A program made the translations under genes and the position numbers. From Wuchereria bancrofti (Eukaryota; Nematoda; Chromadorea; Rhabditida; Onchocercidae): a DNA stretch of 64,000 nt. The stretch lies in NCBI GenBank assembly GCA_005281725.1, contig SSBO01000010.1, forward strand, positions 428,461 to 492,460, in the 5' to 3' direction. This document shows positions 25,701 to 35,355 of this stretch, in pieces; positions within the stretch are counted from its first letter, which is position 1; the number at the start of each line of letters is the position of its first letter. The notes under the pieces are model-generated. The model was not told where the DNA came from and searched no databases. It worked only from the letters and a program-made list of their open reading frames with translations.

Positions 25701-26780
25701 ATCAATTATTATTATTAATAAAATTTACCTAAGACCAATTATTACTATTAATAAAATTCATCTAGATCAATTATCTAGATCATTTGTTATTATTAATAAA
25801 TTTTGCCTAGATCAATTATTATTAATAAAATTTAAATATTAAAAATAATTATAAGCTATTCAAGGATATATTATGATATGATTAGAATATTAAATTATAT
25901 TTTGTCTAGTAGAACTATTCTAAATCTTTGTTTTTTTCCTTTCTTTTTATTGAAATTTACATTTAGAATTGTTGTTTCACTTTTTTTTTCTTTTTTTTTT
26001 TGATTGATGAAAATAATTTTAATTATTATAAATATTTCATTTTTAGCAGATATGTTCCGAATTGGAATTATGTCAGGAACGAATGAATCGATTAGAAACA
26101 GTATGTAATTATCTAAGCTGTAATTTAGCATCACTTCACAATCGTTCCTCCACTCAACAATCACCGCCAATCGATTTCACTTCTGAATTAGCACTATATT
26201 CCAATGCATTAATACAACTTAAAACTAGGTTTGCTACATTTATAATTTGTTATATTTCTTTTTTTTTTAAAAAAACAAAACATTAAATTTAAACTTGAAA
26301 TTTTCATGAATTATTTTTACAAAATTAATTAATTTGATTAATCGATTAATTAATGCTAAAATTTAGACTTGAAATTATGAATAATTAATGATTAAATTGA
26401 TTCATTGATTAAATTTTACAAAATTCTCTTAAATATTACAATTACAAATATTGATAATGCATTTGTATTAATTATTTTAATAATTTTTTTTTCTTTATAG
26501 ATTTGAAAAAGAAATGGGTCATGTAAGAAGTGTTGATAAAGCAACATTGGTACGTAGTAGAAAACGAATGCATTTAAAAAATGATACAAAAATGACAAGA
26601 ATACAAATGAGACAGGACAATTGCGCAAACGCTATTCATATCAATTGGTCTATTAAAATATTATTTATTGTTGCTGCAATAGCAGCATTTACAGCTTGGT
26701 TTACTACATCATCACTTGTACCATGGCGAACAACATTGGGACCACATTTAGATTACGTTGACGGTCCACCACCTCTTTAA
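2271..26780 (+). CDS. unc-83: KASH-domain nuclear envelope protein, UNC-83-like (5'-partial, 18 exons)
   Basis: Predicted outer nuclear membrane protein that would bind SUN proteins through its luminal tail and link the nucleus to microtubule motors. Exons chained by phase: 2271-2353, 2653-2792, 7255-7322, 7579-7729, 16532-16725, 17069-17275, 18256-18353, 19111-19262, 19502-19660, 20057-20260, 20643-20853, 21452-21573, 23190-23351, 23744-23824, 24549-24890, 25216-25494, 26047-26228, 26501-26780. The total is 3,115 nt, one frame, about 1,037 residues. The sequence shows helical charged segments at both ends, an acidic/serine-rich middle and a C-terminal transmembrane segment followed by a tail ending PPPL. 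KASH proteins end in a PPP-X motif; this length and layout match UNC-83, which I recall at about 1,040 residues, rather than giant ANC-1/nesprins. Exon 1 begins in mid-codon, so the start is missing. Exons 5-7 are the least certain joins. The symbol is inferred from architecture, not alignment. Confidence 0.72.
2860..3780. repeat. Divergent duplications in KASH intron 2
   Basis: A ~170-bp block (TGAAATAAATATTTCATTGT through ATTTAGCATTAGAG) at 2865-3050 recurs at 3153-3300. Three ~65-bp copies of TTGGCGTAAATGTCGTAAAG and ATGAAA follow at about 3595-3780. Confidence 0.75.
3833..3932 (+). repeat. Exact 50-bp tandem duplication
   Basis: 3833-3882 and 3883-3932 are identical (starting TTTCCTTTAATTAAACAATT, containing TTTGCGCAAAATGAC). 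The identity suggests a recent event. Confidence 0.95.
4351..4905. repeat. TTATTG microsatellite followed by AATGATAAT microsatellite
   Basis: 4351-4535 is TTG/TTATTGTT-rich with interspersed CTG/CCG codon-like words. 4604-4905 is AATAATGATAGT-rich, i.e. roughly the complementary composition, so the two arms could pair. Long open frames here (poly-Leu, poly-Asn) are repeat artefacts. Confidence 0.85.
6060..6500. repeat. 46-bp and 22-bp minisatellites in KASH intron 2
   Basis: About six copies of TAATTTAAATGATTATCATA then ATTTATAATT (6060-6345). Next come five copies of GTTTTTTAAATTATTCATTT TG (6391-6497). Confidence 0.85.
7828..8186. repeat. ~175-bp identical copies flanking NNNN gap
   Basis: 7828-8002 and about 8008-8186 match essentially base for base, differing in poly-T length, on either side of the gap at 8003-8006. 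Confidence 0.9.
9835..10310. repeat. TTA/TTATTATCAT microsatellite
   Basis: Degenerate (TTA)n with ATC/ACT/GTT interruptions and a duplicated ~130-bp sub-block with TTTTATCGATTATTATT. No gene. Confidence 0.9.
11640..12235. repeat. TG-type microsatellite and TTTACCCTAATAG minisatellite
   Basis: 11640-11705 is (GTGTAT)n/(GTAT)n. 11840-12235 has about 20 copies of TAACATTTACCCTAATAG or the longer TAACATTTACCCTAGTAATA. Not the nematode telomere word TTAGGC. Confidence 0.88.
14780..15490. repeat. TAA microsatellite organised into 118-bp higher-order repeat
   Basis: From 15096 a unit beginning GACAGATAATAACAGTAATA recurs at 15214, 15332 and 15450, exactly 118 bp apart. Long minus-strand open frames across it are repeat-derived. 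Confidence 0.92.
16086..16531 (+). repeat. About 8 tandem copies of the KASH exon 5 acceptor and exon start
   Basis: Units of 55-60 bp contain TTTTTTGCAG, then AGTGATGAGGAATCAGAAAG and TGATCCGGAAT, then a diverging tail with TGTTAATATTATG. The genuine exon 5 start at 16532 is the final copy. In most copies the exon-like frame meets TAA after 13 codons (SDEESESDPECDC), so they would be poison exons if used. Confidence 0.93.
16532..16725 (+). CDS. unc-83: KASH gene exon 5: acidic and basic low-complexity segment
   Basis: Starts right after TTTTTTGCAG and reads SDEESESDPELREPQVKRRR, then basic DKKRMK and acidic PFAEEEYESINCE stretches. The frame stays open to a TAA at 16739-16741. I end the exon at GA|GTTTGT because that gives phase 2, which both possible acceptors of the next coding-looking block need. 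Other candidate donors (16652, 16694; phase 1) would splice straight to an alternative acceptor at 18273. The KRRR/KKRMK cluster resembles a nuclear-localisation-type basic patch, but function is unknown. This exon's own 5' end is the last copy of a tandem array (see 16086-16531). Confidence 0.6.
17069..17275 (+). CDS. unc-83: KASH gene exon 6: Ser/Thr/Asn-rich segment
   Basis: Open block encoding a lysine-rich start, a threonine run (STTSSTTTTATT) and NHHSDIDNFLNDNTNKLQ. Two acceptors are possible, CAATTCAG (start 17069) or ATTTTAG (start 17093); both need an incoming phase 2, matching exon 5, and both restore a Glu codon. It ends at GCAGC|GTATGC, phase 2, matching the exon 7 acceptor at 18256. 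Low-complexity composition makes it less certain than other exons; it could be skipped or be intronic. Confidence 0.45.
17406..17941. repeat. ~268-bp identical copies flanking a single N
   Basis: 17406-17673 and 17675-17941 are near identical (homopolymer differences only) on either side of N at 17674. Confidence 0.9.
18256..18353 (+). CDS. unc-83: KASH gene exon 7
   Basis: Reads FLSPTDIDEQRRQRIQYSPV then KSFYKTVPLDET, ending in a consensus donor G|GTAAGT (phase 1). I use acceptor ATTTTAAG (start 18256); a second acceptor CCAACAG gives start 18273 with phase 1. The downstream exon completes the split codon as glycine. The 13-copy array at 18359-18735 begins six bases after the exon end. Confidence 0.65.
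18359..18735 (+). repeat. 13-copy, 29-bp array starting at the KASH exon 7 donor
   Basis: Unit approximates CATCCTTGTCACCATTTCAC plus ACTTTTAGT. The first unit abuts the donor GTAAGT. It is pyrimidine-rich on the + strand with many TTTTAG words that look like acceptors. Confidence 0.92.
19111..19660 (+). CDS. unc-83: KASH gene exons 8-9
   Basis: Exons 19111-19262 and 19502-19660, joined in phase 0. Exon 8 reads TDTEMTRVSISGWSTSNLGY and continues to an acidic end (NTEEEPEMDANGDIK). Exon 9 reads EILSMLDDENGNPKWDEFER followed by QWREFKYGKTRYQLSFKRKW, and ends in GYDDNNDK. The aromatic/basic WREFKYGKTRYQLSF stretch looks like a folded or interaction segment, but I recognise no named domain. A decayed second copy of the last ~95 nt of exon 9 lies in the following intron. 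Confidence 0.75.
19836..19940 (+). pseudogene. Decayed intronic copy of KASH exon 9 end
   Basis: The block from CTCAATGGTATGAATTT to AATGATAAGACTTG parallels 19570-19666 (CTCAATGGCGTGAATTT to AATGATAAGGTTTG). The copy has a TAG replacing the Trp codon and the donor GT changed to AC, so it is a dead exon duplication. Confidence 0.88.
20057..21573 (+). CDS. unc-83: KASH gene exons 10-12: acidic/Ser-rich linker with basic patches
   Basis: Exons 20057-20260, 20643-20853 and 21452-21573. They encode CDASSEESDDLPTDL, a basic patch LKRRRKGRLSASDRF, then TWSEIPHLDGATASLGSIRL, a second basic patch HQTRRKLRARRLPRS followed by MSDGEHLGM, and SAPGASMSHWSANLCRDSD ending PPYEWDDYK. Phases (0, 1, 0) are consistent and donors conventional. 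The pattern of short acidic and Arg-rich clusters suggests a disordered cytoplasmic region that could dock motor adaptors. That role is known for UNC-83 (kinesin light chain and dynein adaptors) but is not shown by any motif here. Confidence 0.72.
21725..22250 (+). repeat. ~60/80-bp minisatellite in KASH intron 12
   Basis: About eight copies of ACAGATACATTCATGATTAG, TAATCGTAATAATCGTAATA and TTAGTGCATT, some with an added TTTTAATTAGCATTTCATTA segment. Confidence 0.9.
23190..24890 (+). CDS. unc-83: KASH gene exons 13-15
   Basis: Exons 23190-23351, 23744-23824 and 24549-24890, all phase 0. They encode acidic/aromatic AEDGWDEMSDREDISVLTIE, a short basic exon (DEKKTSIRGKASRPIATV), and a long Ser/Leu/Lys-rich exon that includes DDDSGLDSSFSTLSSIKSLS. 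Tryptophan-acidic WDEM is the kind of short linear motif used to contact kinesin light chain TPR domains (W-acidic motif: Trp flanked by acidic residues). Two such Trp-acidic sites occur, here (GWDEM) and at the end of exon 12 (YEWDDYK); this is inference only. Confidence 0.72.
25216..26228 (+). CDS. unc-83: KASH gene exons 16-17: C-terminal helical (spectrin-like) segment
   Basis: Exons 25216-25494 and 26047-26228. Exon 16 reads DIHERLLDEQEELQNLLNSD, then EFEPLCEGYKEAVKRVEQLM and IEAIRDKWNDWSETQRIIQM: heptad-like, charged, with the DKWNDW motif typical of spectrin-repeat helix cores. Exon 17 continues with CSELELCQERMNRLETVCNY. This helical stretch sits immediately before the membrane anchor, as in nesprin/UNC-83 family proteins. 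Donor after SE is TCTGAA|GTGAAT. Acceptor of exon 17 is ATTTTTAG. Confidence 0.82.
25590..25845 (+). repeat. ~30-bp repeat in KASH intron 16
   Basis: About seven copies of TTATTATTAATAAAATTTAC then CTAAGATCAA. Confidence 0.85.
26501..26780 (+). CDS. unc-83: KASH gene exon 18: transmembrane anchor and KASH tail
   Basis: Terminal exon, stop TAA at 26778-26780. A basic juxtamembrane stretch (LVRSRKRMHLKNDTKMTRI) leads to a hydrophobic segment (IKILFIVAAIAAFTAWF) and a luminal tail of about 25 residues ending PHLDYVDGPPPL. One C-terminal TM, a short luminal peptide and the terminal PPP-X are the defining features of a KASH domain, which inserts into the SUN trimer groove. I see no cysteine in the tail, so the intermolecular disulfide made by some vertebrate nesprins to SUN would be absent. 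Confidence 0.88.
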
Positions 26781-29340
26781 TCATTCCTTTTCTATTTAAA
26801 TTTTTTCTTCTTTGTTTTGTTTTGTTTTTTTTTTTTTTTTAAATCAAATTTATTAATGTTTATGAATAATATGAAAGATATATGTGTGAAAAATAACAAT
26901 TTTTATTTTTCACAATAATAATTTTAGAGAAAATTAAATGTGTAATTATGAAATGATTTCTTCAAATATTTTTAACAAATTAAATTAATCTAATTAAATT
27001 TTACAAAGATGATGAAATTTAATTTTGATTAATTAATGCAACTTTCTTTCTTCTTTTTTTCTTTTTTGTTTAGATAATCATTTATACGAGATATCATTGT
27101 TTTATCATTTAATAATCATACATTTTAAAGTAATTATTGTTATTCGTTGTACAAGGTGCCATCATAGTGCCTATTAGTAGAAATGCAAATTTATTACTTA
27201 AAAACTTCAATATTAAATGAATTACAGGCTAAATATATTAATGATAATTAATGAAGCATTAATTTGTTATCATTTTATATCACTAAATATCATTTCTTCC
27301 TTTTCTACCTTTGTAAATAAACCTCATTGGCAATATATCAACAATTACCTTTATGATTTATCACTGCTACAATTTCCATTATTATCAAAAATTTTATTGT
27401 TAATATTGATCGCTGAGCGTATATAAATTAAAATGAATTTAGAAAAAAACAAAGATTATATAAATTAAGATGAAAATAATTTTTTTTTTTTAAATTTAAC
27501 AAATTTGTTTATTTCATTTTGTTTATTTTAGATTAATTTTAAAATAATATGTAAATATGCTGTTTAAAATACTCCCAAGCGATCTCCTAAATGCAGCTGC
27601 ATTTTTTTTTTTCTTCATTACCTACCTTTTTTTTTATTGTTCATTAATCATTATGTTTTATTAGCATAAAATATGCTCTGAAGATTTTTTTATTTTTTTT
27701 TTGAAATAATTTCAAAAATCATTTATAATAGGATATTAGGAATAATTTATAATAAATTTTAANNNNNNNNNNNTTTTTTTTTTCTTCATTACCTACCTTT
27801 TTTTTTATTGTTCATTAATCATTATGTTTTATTAGCATAAAATATGCTCTGAAGATTTTTTTATTTTTTTTTTGAAATAATTTCAAAAATCATTTATAAT
27901 AGGATATTAGGAATAATTTATAATAAATTTTAATTAGTATTAAAAAATGAAATTAATCACTTTCTTATAATTTACAATCAATTATTTTTTTAATGAATGG
28001 AGGTAAAAAATAATAATAATAATAGAATATCACCAATAAATTATTCTTGAAAATTCCTAATCAGTAACCTTTTAAAATTCTTATCAGCATTTGAAAAATT
28101 CAAATAATATTATACCTAGACAATAATTGTCCAAAACAATACATTCAGTGCTATATTATATGATATATTTGTTACTGAGAAAAATTTAGTTTCATTTTTT
28201 GAAATATTTTTAATCAATTAAATATATGAAATTATTAGATAGTAATTAAATCTATACTATTTCTTCTCATATCAAAATGATATCTGTAATGTATATGTAA
28301 TTTATATTTCTTTAAGAAAGATAAATTATCTCTATCTTATTATCAAAATTTTAAAAATGTTTAATTTACTATTTAATTTACATTTGCTTATCGAAATGCC
28401 CTAACGGTGCGAAATATCTACGATATTTTATTTTTATTTTATTTTCAAATTATTATTTTTCTTTTTTCCCTTGCAGATTCTCATCTGTTTTTTTTTTCTT
28501 CTTCAAATATGTTAAAGCAATAATTATATATGTCATTTAATGAATGATTTCAATGATATAAATGATATGAATGTCCTCTTTCAATGGTACAATAAAATGA
28601 TTAAACTTTTTAAATTCGAATTTGATTTTTTGAATTTTACATTGAAGCATAAATTTATGACAGTTAGAAATGTATTCATTAATACGATTGAAATAAAAGC
28701 AATATTTTTTTATTTAAGTATAATGTTGAAGCAAAAAAAAAAAATGTTAACATTTATTTCAAAAAAAAAGAAGCAAAATTAGTTCTGTGAGATCATTTCA
28801 TTAAATTGATAAAATATCCTTTTTCAATGGTACAATAAAGTGATTAAACTTTTTGAATTCGAATTTGATTTTTTAAATTTTACATTGAAGCATGAATTTT
28901 AGAAATATATTCATTAATAAGATTGAAATACATAATGATTCTTTATTATTTAAGTATAATGGCTTAGCAAAAAAAGAAAAATATGTTTCAAAATTGATTC
29001 TTTGAGAATATTTCATTAAATTGATATATTCTAACGACAAAGAAGTTATCAGTAATCAATACAAAATTTTATCATATAACGATGAATGTAAAGAAGTTAA
29101 AACTGTTAAAATATTTAGCTATCATTAATTAAAATTTCACAAATTTATAATTTTTAATTAACACTGAACAATCAATTAAGCATTAAATAATGATATAAAT
29201 TATTGATAATATATGTAAAGTATAAGTCATATTTGATTATTCTTCGATTATTATTTTAAATTTGATATTATCACAAAAAATATAGTAAGAAAAATAATTG
29301 TTTATTTATTAAATATAAGTATGAATAAAGTAACTATAAT
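26781..29340. other. 3' flank of KASH gene, no gene
   Basis: AT-rich. Contains identical 161-bp copies (27602-27762 and 27774-27934) around an 11-N gap, and a two-copy ~230-bp duplication at about 28560-29000 (CTTTTTAAATTCGAATTTGA). Short open frames at 27217-27426 and 28540-28782 lack coding character. Confidence 0.6.
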
Positions 29341-29351
29341 TTATTGATATA

Positions 29352-29735
29352 GTCAATTTAATTGATTGGAATAATGGGCGCATTTCGATAGGGAATTTGA
29401 ACGTGAACAAATCCGCTTTATTCGTACTGTCAATTTAATTGAATGGAATAAGGGGCGCATTTCGGTAAATATTTTAAACGTGAACAAATCCGCTTTATTC
29501 GTACTGTCAATTTAATTGAATGGAATAATGGGCGCATTTCGGTAAGTATTTTAAACGTGAACAAATCCGCTTTATTGGTACTGTCAATTTAATTGAATGG
29601 AATAATGGGCGCATTTCGGTAAGTATTTTAAACGTGAACAAATCCGCTTTATTGGTACTGTCAATTTAATTGAATGGAATAAGGGGCGCATTTCGATAGG
29701 GAATTTAAAGGTGGACAAATCCGCCTTTTTTTTTA
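29352..29735 (+). repeat. Five-copy, 77-bp tandem repeat
   Basis: Copies begin GTCAATTTAATTG at 29352, 29429, 29506, 29583 and 29660, exactly 77 bp apart. Each holds GGGCGCATTTCG followed in three copies by GTAAAT/GTAAGT, and GTGAACAAATCCGCTTTATT. It is GC-richer than its surroundings. Confidence 0.95.
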
Positions 29736-30384
29736 CTAGAATTATTTCATTTCAACAATTCATTTCAACGACCCTATATACACATACATATATCTCTTAT
29801 CAACATTTTAGCGTGATATATTGATTTCGTGATATGTTGTGACATTTAGATATTTCATTAATTCTGCGCAATTGTTATAATCTTATAATTGTAGAACATT
29901 TTACTGCAATTAATAATGGTCGAATAGTTTTGATTATTATCAATTGAAAAGTATGATATGATCATAATATGATAATAAATCAAATATGATGAAATGTGAC
30001 AATGGAATTTTCAGTATGGCAATTGATTGTAGTGATAAAATGATGATAAAGTTATCATGAAGATTTGATTAAAAGAGAAACTATAAAAGATATACATGCA
30101 TTGCTTGCTGTAATTAATCACTAATCACTATATCAGTTTACTACGACATTGAGCAAAAAAAAAACTGATAAATCTGATAAAATGAAAAAAAAAAAGGTTT
30201 TTTCGAAAAGCTAATCAATCCTTCTCAATTTTTTTCTGATTCTGATCTGATTTTTTTTTTTTGATTCTGATCTAATTTGTCAACTTTTCATTTACAATAT
30301 GTAAATCCTTTCATTAATTAGTCATACAGGAAGGAAAAGGTAAAATAATCATTTGGTTTTTGCTCAAAAAAAAACTGCATATAT

Positions 30385-30580
30385 CAGTGATAGTACAAAT
30401 AGATGAATGATATGATATATACAATTCTGATAAGAGATTTAAAAATTAGATGGATGATATGATATATATAATTCTGATAAGAGATTTAAAAATTAGATGA
30501 ATGATATGATATATATATAATTCTGATAAGAGATTTAAAAATTAGATGAATTGTATGATATATACAATTCCGATAAAAAA
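30385..30580 (+). repeat. ~48-bp repeat, four copies
   Basis: Unit AGATGAATGATATGATATAT then AATTCTGATAAGAGATTTAA. Last copy degenerate. Confidence 0.88.
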
Positions 30581-30954
30581 TTTGAAAATTATTCCATTTA
30601 TATATTCAATTATTCCATATTTCTTTTTGTGCAAAATTTAATAATTAATAAAATCTGAGGTGATAATTGTTAATAATCTGTGCAATTATATAATCCCAGT
30701 AGATAACTGAATTTGATAATTATTAGAAAAAAATGTCACAAATTCCGAAGTTAAATCAATATACAAATAAATAAATAATTATTACTGGCATTATTAATGA
30801 ATAATTCTTAGAACATAGCCTTGTAAGAATTTTATAAATAGGTAAATAAAAATATGTAAATAAATAAATAAACAAAATAAGTAATAAAAATAAATAAAAT
30901 TGTCACACGAAGGAATGGATCATCTATTCATTCAAATGAAAAAGAAAGTTTTCG

Positions 30955-31240
30955 AAAATTCGATAATAACCATTGAATATGATAGTAATGATAAGATAAA
31001 CTGAAAAAAAAGGGAAAAATCGAGGGCAGTCTCGTAAGCTTGATAATTACCATTGAGTAATGCTGATAATAATGATAAGATAAACTGAAAAAAAGAATTA
31101 AAAAGTCTCGAGAACTTGATAATTACCACTAGTGATGATAATAATGATAAGATAAACTGAAAAAAAGAATTAAAAAGTCTCGAGAACTTGATAATTACCA
31201 CTAGTGATGATAATAATGATAAGATAAACTGAAAGATCAA
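30955..31240 (+). repeat. ~72-bp repeat, four copies, just before candidate exon 31285
   Basis: Unit CTTGATAATTACCACTAGTG, ATGATAATAATGATAAGATA and AACTGAAAAAAAGAATTAAA. Copies 3 and 4 are identical over most of their length. Confidence 0.9.
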
Positions 31241-31284
31241 ATAATAAAGAATGATTTGTAGAAGAAAACATTTTTTACCTTTAG

Positions 31285-31397
31285 CTATTAGTGCGACAAT
31301 TGCTCTATATTTTCCTTCTGATATTATAAGACAAGCGCAAAAGGCAAATGGATTTATTCCGCCCAAGCAGAAAGAGAAAAGAAGAATTGTCGCATAG
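31285..31397 (+). CDS. Candidate orphan terminal exon, unknown product
   Basis: After TTTTTTACCTTTAG an open block reads ISATIALYFPSDIIRQAQKA, NGFIPPKQKEKRRIVA and stops at TAG 31395-31397; two bases at its start complete a phase-1 codon. Base composition is coding-like (first and second codon positions about 42-44% GC, third about 25%) in a region otherwise near 20% GC. I recognise no family and found no upstream exon with a matching phase. The reverse strand is also open and hydrophobic (CLGGINPFAFCACLIISEGK), so it may be a coincidence or a conserved non-coding element. Confidence 0.3.
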
Positions 31398-31629
31398 AAA
31401 CATTTCCATTCTCTAGCATTTTCATCTTAGTCATATTTTAATTAATTATCCTTTAGTGTATTTTAATTAATTAGTGTAATTAAGTTTCCAAATACAAAGA
31501 AAATAAGAGAAATAAATTTTTTCAGAACATTTCACAACTTTTTTTAATTTGAATTATAGCTTTTGCAAAGCTCTCTTTTTATTTAAACGAAATTCAAAGG
31601 GAATTGTCGTAGTGCTTTTTTGCGTAGAC

Positions 31630-31790
31630 ATTATTTATTATTATTATTACTATTATTAATTATTATTGTTATTACTATTATTATCATTATTGCTATTATT
31701 ATTTGTTATTAATATTATTATTAATTGTTACTATTATTATTATTACTATTGTTGTTATTATTATTATTATTACTATTATTATTATTTCAA
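31630..31790. repeat. TTA microsatellite
   Basis: Degenerate (TTA)n with GTT and ACT interruptions. Confidence 0.92.
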
Positions 31791-31799
31791 TCAACGTGA

Positions 31800-34700
31800 A
31801 ATTGAAATTGTCATTGAAAAATAAAAATTAAAAATATGTCATTCAATTTTACATTTTTTACATTACTTTTATTGCTGCTATTCAATTTCCTAAAAAAGAA
31901 AAAAATAGCCAACCATTATAAAAAATGTTTGTAAAAAAGGAATGAAATTTTATAATATAAAAAAAGGATGAAATTTTAAAATTTAAACATGTGAAAATAA
32001 CAAAAAAGAAGAAAGTATGAAATAACGTATTATAACTTAATTAATTAGATCAAATTATCAGATTGATTAGATTACATTCTAGAAAATAAGTAATTTGCAC
32101 AAATTTAAAAATGTTTGATTAATTGTGGCGGTAAACGACAAACAGGTAAACATCGATTCATAATTGTTTATTACTTTGAAATAATTCATAAAACTTTTAA
32201 ATTTTGATATGATTTTGTACAAAAATCAATTGTTCTTTATTAGGAATAAAAAACTATAATAATTAAATTTATCCGTTTTTTAAAAAAAAAAAAAGAATTT
32301 AATAATTATTTATTGTATTTCTGATTCGATTTTTTTTATGCTTCTTGTTTTTCTCAATATTTTAAGATTAAAATTGTTTTTTTGAAAATTTGAATAATAA
32401 TTTTAGAATGGATAGGCTGTTTTTAACTTTATGAGAAATATCCTTTAAGACTGTCTAATTAGAAAAATGCTATTTAGGAATGAAGGAAGTTCAAATTTTT
32501 AGGAATAAATTGAAATGTTGCATTTTAGTCCGCCGGTTTTTACTGGTTATTATTATTGATCGGATATTAATTATGAAAAATTTTTTTTGAAAAATTAAAA
32601 TTGTTTAATTAAGTATGAACAATGGAAAATATTGAATGAATTTTCCAAAATTAATAAAAACAATTCATTAGCTCTGAAAAATTTGATTTTTATTGAATCG
32701 TAACTTTGGCTTGATACTTTTTTTGAAGAAAAAAAAATTGTCATTTCAAGAATGATAGTATAATGTTAACTTTCTTATCTTTTTAAACCTGGAAATATTA
32801 AATTTTATCAATTCAAAAGAGTCATTTTTTAAAATATTTAAATTGTTAAATGAAACTAAAGAAAAGAACTTAGACTTTAATTTAAATAATTTTGATTTTA
32901 AACTTAAGTAATAGTTAAAATAATCCATATATAATATTGTGATAATTTAAATTCAAATTTTCAATAGCAGTTAATTAATTAATTTTATGGATCTTTAGCT
33001 TGAACAGAATTGAAATTTTTAGAAGTGAATTGAAATGTTGCATTTCCATTATTGATTATTATTAATTATTGATCATTGAAGTGATAATGAAATAATTTGA
33101 TCAATCCTTTCATTTGATTTATCATATCATTTATCAATTTCCTCTTCCAATTATCGTATCTTATCTTAACATTTACCTTGATTATCAATCGATATTTGTT
33201 TACGTTTATGTGTAAATTCTAACGCTTTCCGTTTTCCGGTTACATTATCAATTCTATTTCCTTTTTTCCGCACTTGAATTATTCTGCCTACAACATTTTC
33301 ATATTCCGGAACAAAAGTAAAAATTTAAACCATTACGGATATTTTTCCACTATTTCATAACTTTTAAAATTAAAAAATTTATAAATTAAAATTGATCACT
33401 TTAGTGATTAAACTATTTTTTTGATTACTTATAGCTAATCGGTTATTATGACACTTTCTTTTTAGATTTCCTACTTGCATATCAAAATTTGAAATGAAAA
33501 TTTGACAACAAATTTGAATTTGTCTATTGTTTCTTTCACTTATTTAATTATGATGAATAAAATTAATATTCAAATTTATAAAATAGTTTATGCAATGAAA
33601 ATTTGTTTACATAAAGATGAAAATTTTTTTTATTCCACTGTTCAGCACAGACATATAATTGAAATCAATATTAGTCTCTTTCTGCGGTCAAATTTTCAAA
33701 AAAAAAAAAAAAGAAAAAAATAAGAAATTGAAATTCAACAAAACTTAGTGTGAGAAGATGGAAATGATATCGATCAGAAAATATCAATCAATATCTGTTA
33801 AATTAATCTATTTAAAAAAGATTAAATGGAATAAGAAATCAATCCTTTGGTCAGTAATTTTATTTATTTATTTATAAGAGAAAATGTAAACAAAATAGTA
33901 AACAACTGTAATAGTTGACATAAATTAAAAGTAATGAAGTGTGAGAAATTTTTGAATGTTTAATGGTTACAGATCAAATAGTTCTCAATTATCATTTTTG
34001 TCATCTTTTATCATTTCAGTTACTCATTAGTCATTTCTGGAATATTCCATATGTGACAATAATTATTATAAACAATCCTTGGGTATCAAAAAAAAAAAAT
34101 CCTAAGCATAAATAGGGTTTGTGTTTTTTTGAAGAAAAAAGAAATGAATAGAAACAATTGAAATTAATTATGAAATTAAACATACTAATTCAATTGAAGA
34201 TTTTTAATAGAATTTAATAAATATCAAAATTTAAGGTCAGAAAAAGAAAAAACGACTTTTTATCTTATTGGTGACAAATTTAAAGAAATATTGTTTAGCA
34301 ATTAATTGCTTATAATAAGACTAAATGGAAACTTTTGCTTGCAAATACTTAATTTAGACTTTCAACTGTTTTCCTTTTCTTTTGTTTGTTTGTTTAAGTA
34401 ATTTTAAACTTTAAAATTAATCATAGTACTAAATTCAATTTACAAACTTAAATGTAAAAATTAAAATTCTATTTGTTGTTAAATTTTTTATTGTTATAAA
34501 AATTAGAATTTTATTTGTTATTATATTATTAAATTGATTTATTCTGTGACAAAAAATCATTTCATTTCAAATTAAAATTAGATAACTGTTTTTTATAAAA
34601 TAATAAATTATGCCAAATAAAAATATTTCACAAAAAAAAAAAGGATATTTCAACAATAATTAAACATGCAGAATTGCTATTTGTTGCATTTACAATGTTT

Positions 34701-34975
34701 GCATGCAATATGAATTATTGCAAATGAATTACATTAACGAATTTGCATGTTATTTGATCTATTCAATTCAAGAAAAAACCGAATAACATGCAAAACTGCA
34801 AATGCATGTTATTTACTCTAAACAATTTGTTGCTACTTAATACTGAATAATTTGAATACTACTTAATAATTAATAATTCTATTTAATAATTAATAATTTT
34901 AATTTGAATACTACTTAATAATTAATAATTTTATTCATTATAAAAGTTAGCAACAATGAAATGCTTAACTTCATT
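31800..34975. other. Intergenic, nothing recognised
   Basis: Unique AT-rich DNA with poly-A/poly-T runs. Short open frames at 32746-32928 (minus) and 33502-33723 are Asn/Lys/Ile/Phe-rich and show no coding bias. Confidence 0.6.
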
Positions 34976-34979
34976 TAAT

Positions 34980-35355
34980 TTAGGGTGTGGATCGTTAATT
35001 TAGGATTTAGGTCATAAATTTAGGCTTTGGAATGCTAATTTAGGGTTTAGGTCATAAACTTAGCGTATGGATCGTTAATGTTAATTTAGGATATAGGCCG
35101 TATATCGTTAGTTTTAAGTTTGAATCATAAACCTAGAATTTGGATCCTTAATTTATGGTTTTTTTAATTAGGTCATAAACCTAGCGTATGGATCGTTAAT
35201 TTATGGATCGTTAATGTTAATTTAGGGATTAGGTCATAAACTTAGAGTTTGGATCGTTAATTTAGGATTTAGATCATAAACTTAGAGCTTGGAATGCTAA
35301 TTAAGGATTTGAACTATCAATTTAAAGTTTGAATTATTAACTTACAGTTCATTCA
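34980..35355 (+). repeat. ~30-bp repeat with TTAGGGTTTAGGTCATAAA
   Basis: About ten degenerate copies alternating AATTTAGGGTTTAGGTCATA and ACTTAGAGTTTGGATCGTTA. Superficially telomere-like TTTAGGG words occur but not in tandem. Confidence 0.85.

Noticed and set aside
27217..27426. 69-codon open frame downstream of the KASH gene
   Set aside because: Ile/Leu/Asn-rich, no splice or start context, no codon-position GC bias.
30932..31366. 144-codon minus-strand open frame with repeated FILSLLSSLVVIIKFSRLFN
   Set aside because: Mostly the four-copy 72-bp repeat read backwards; its upstream part is the antisense of the + strand candidate exon, which has a better acceptor and a proper stop.
34980..35355. 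TTTAGGG-like words as plant-type telomere sequence
   Set aside because: Words are spaced inside a ~30-bp degenerate repeat and never tandem.
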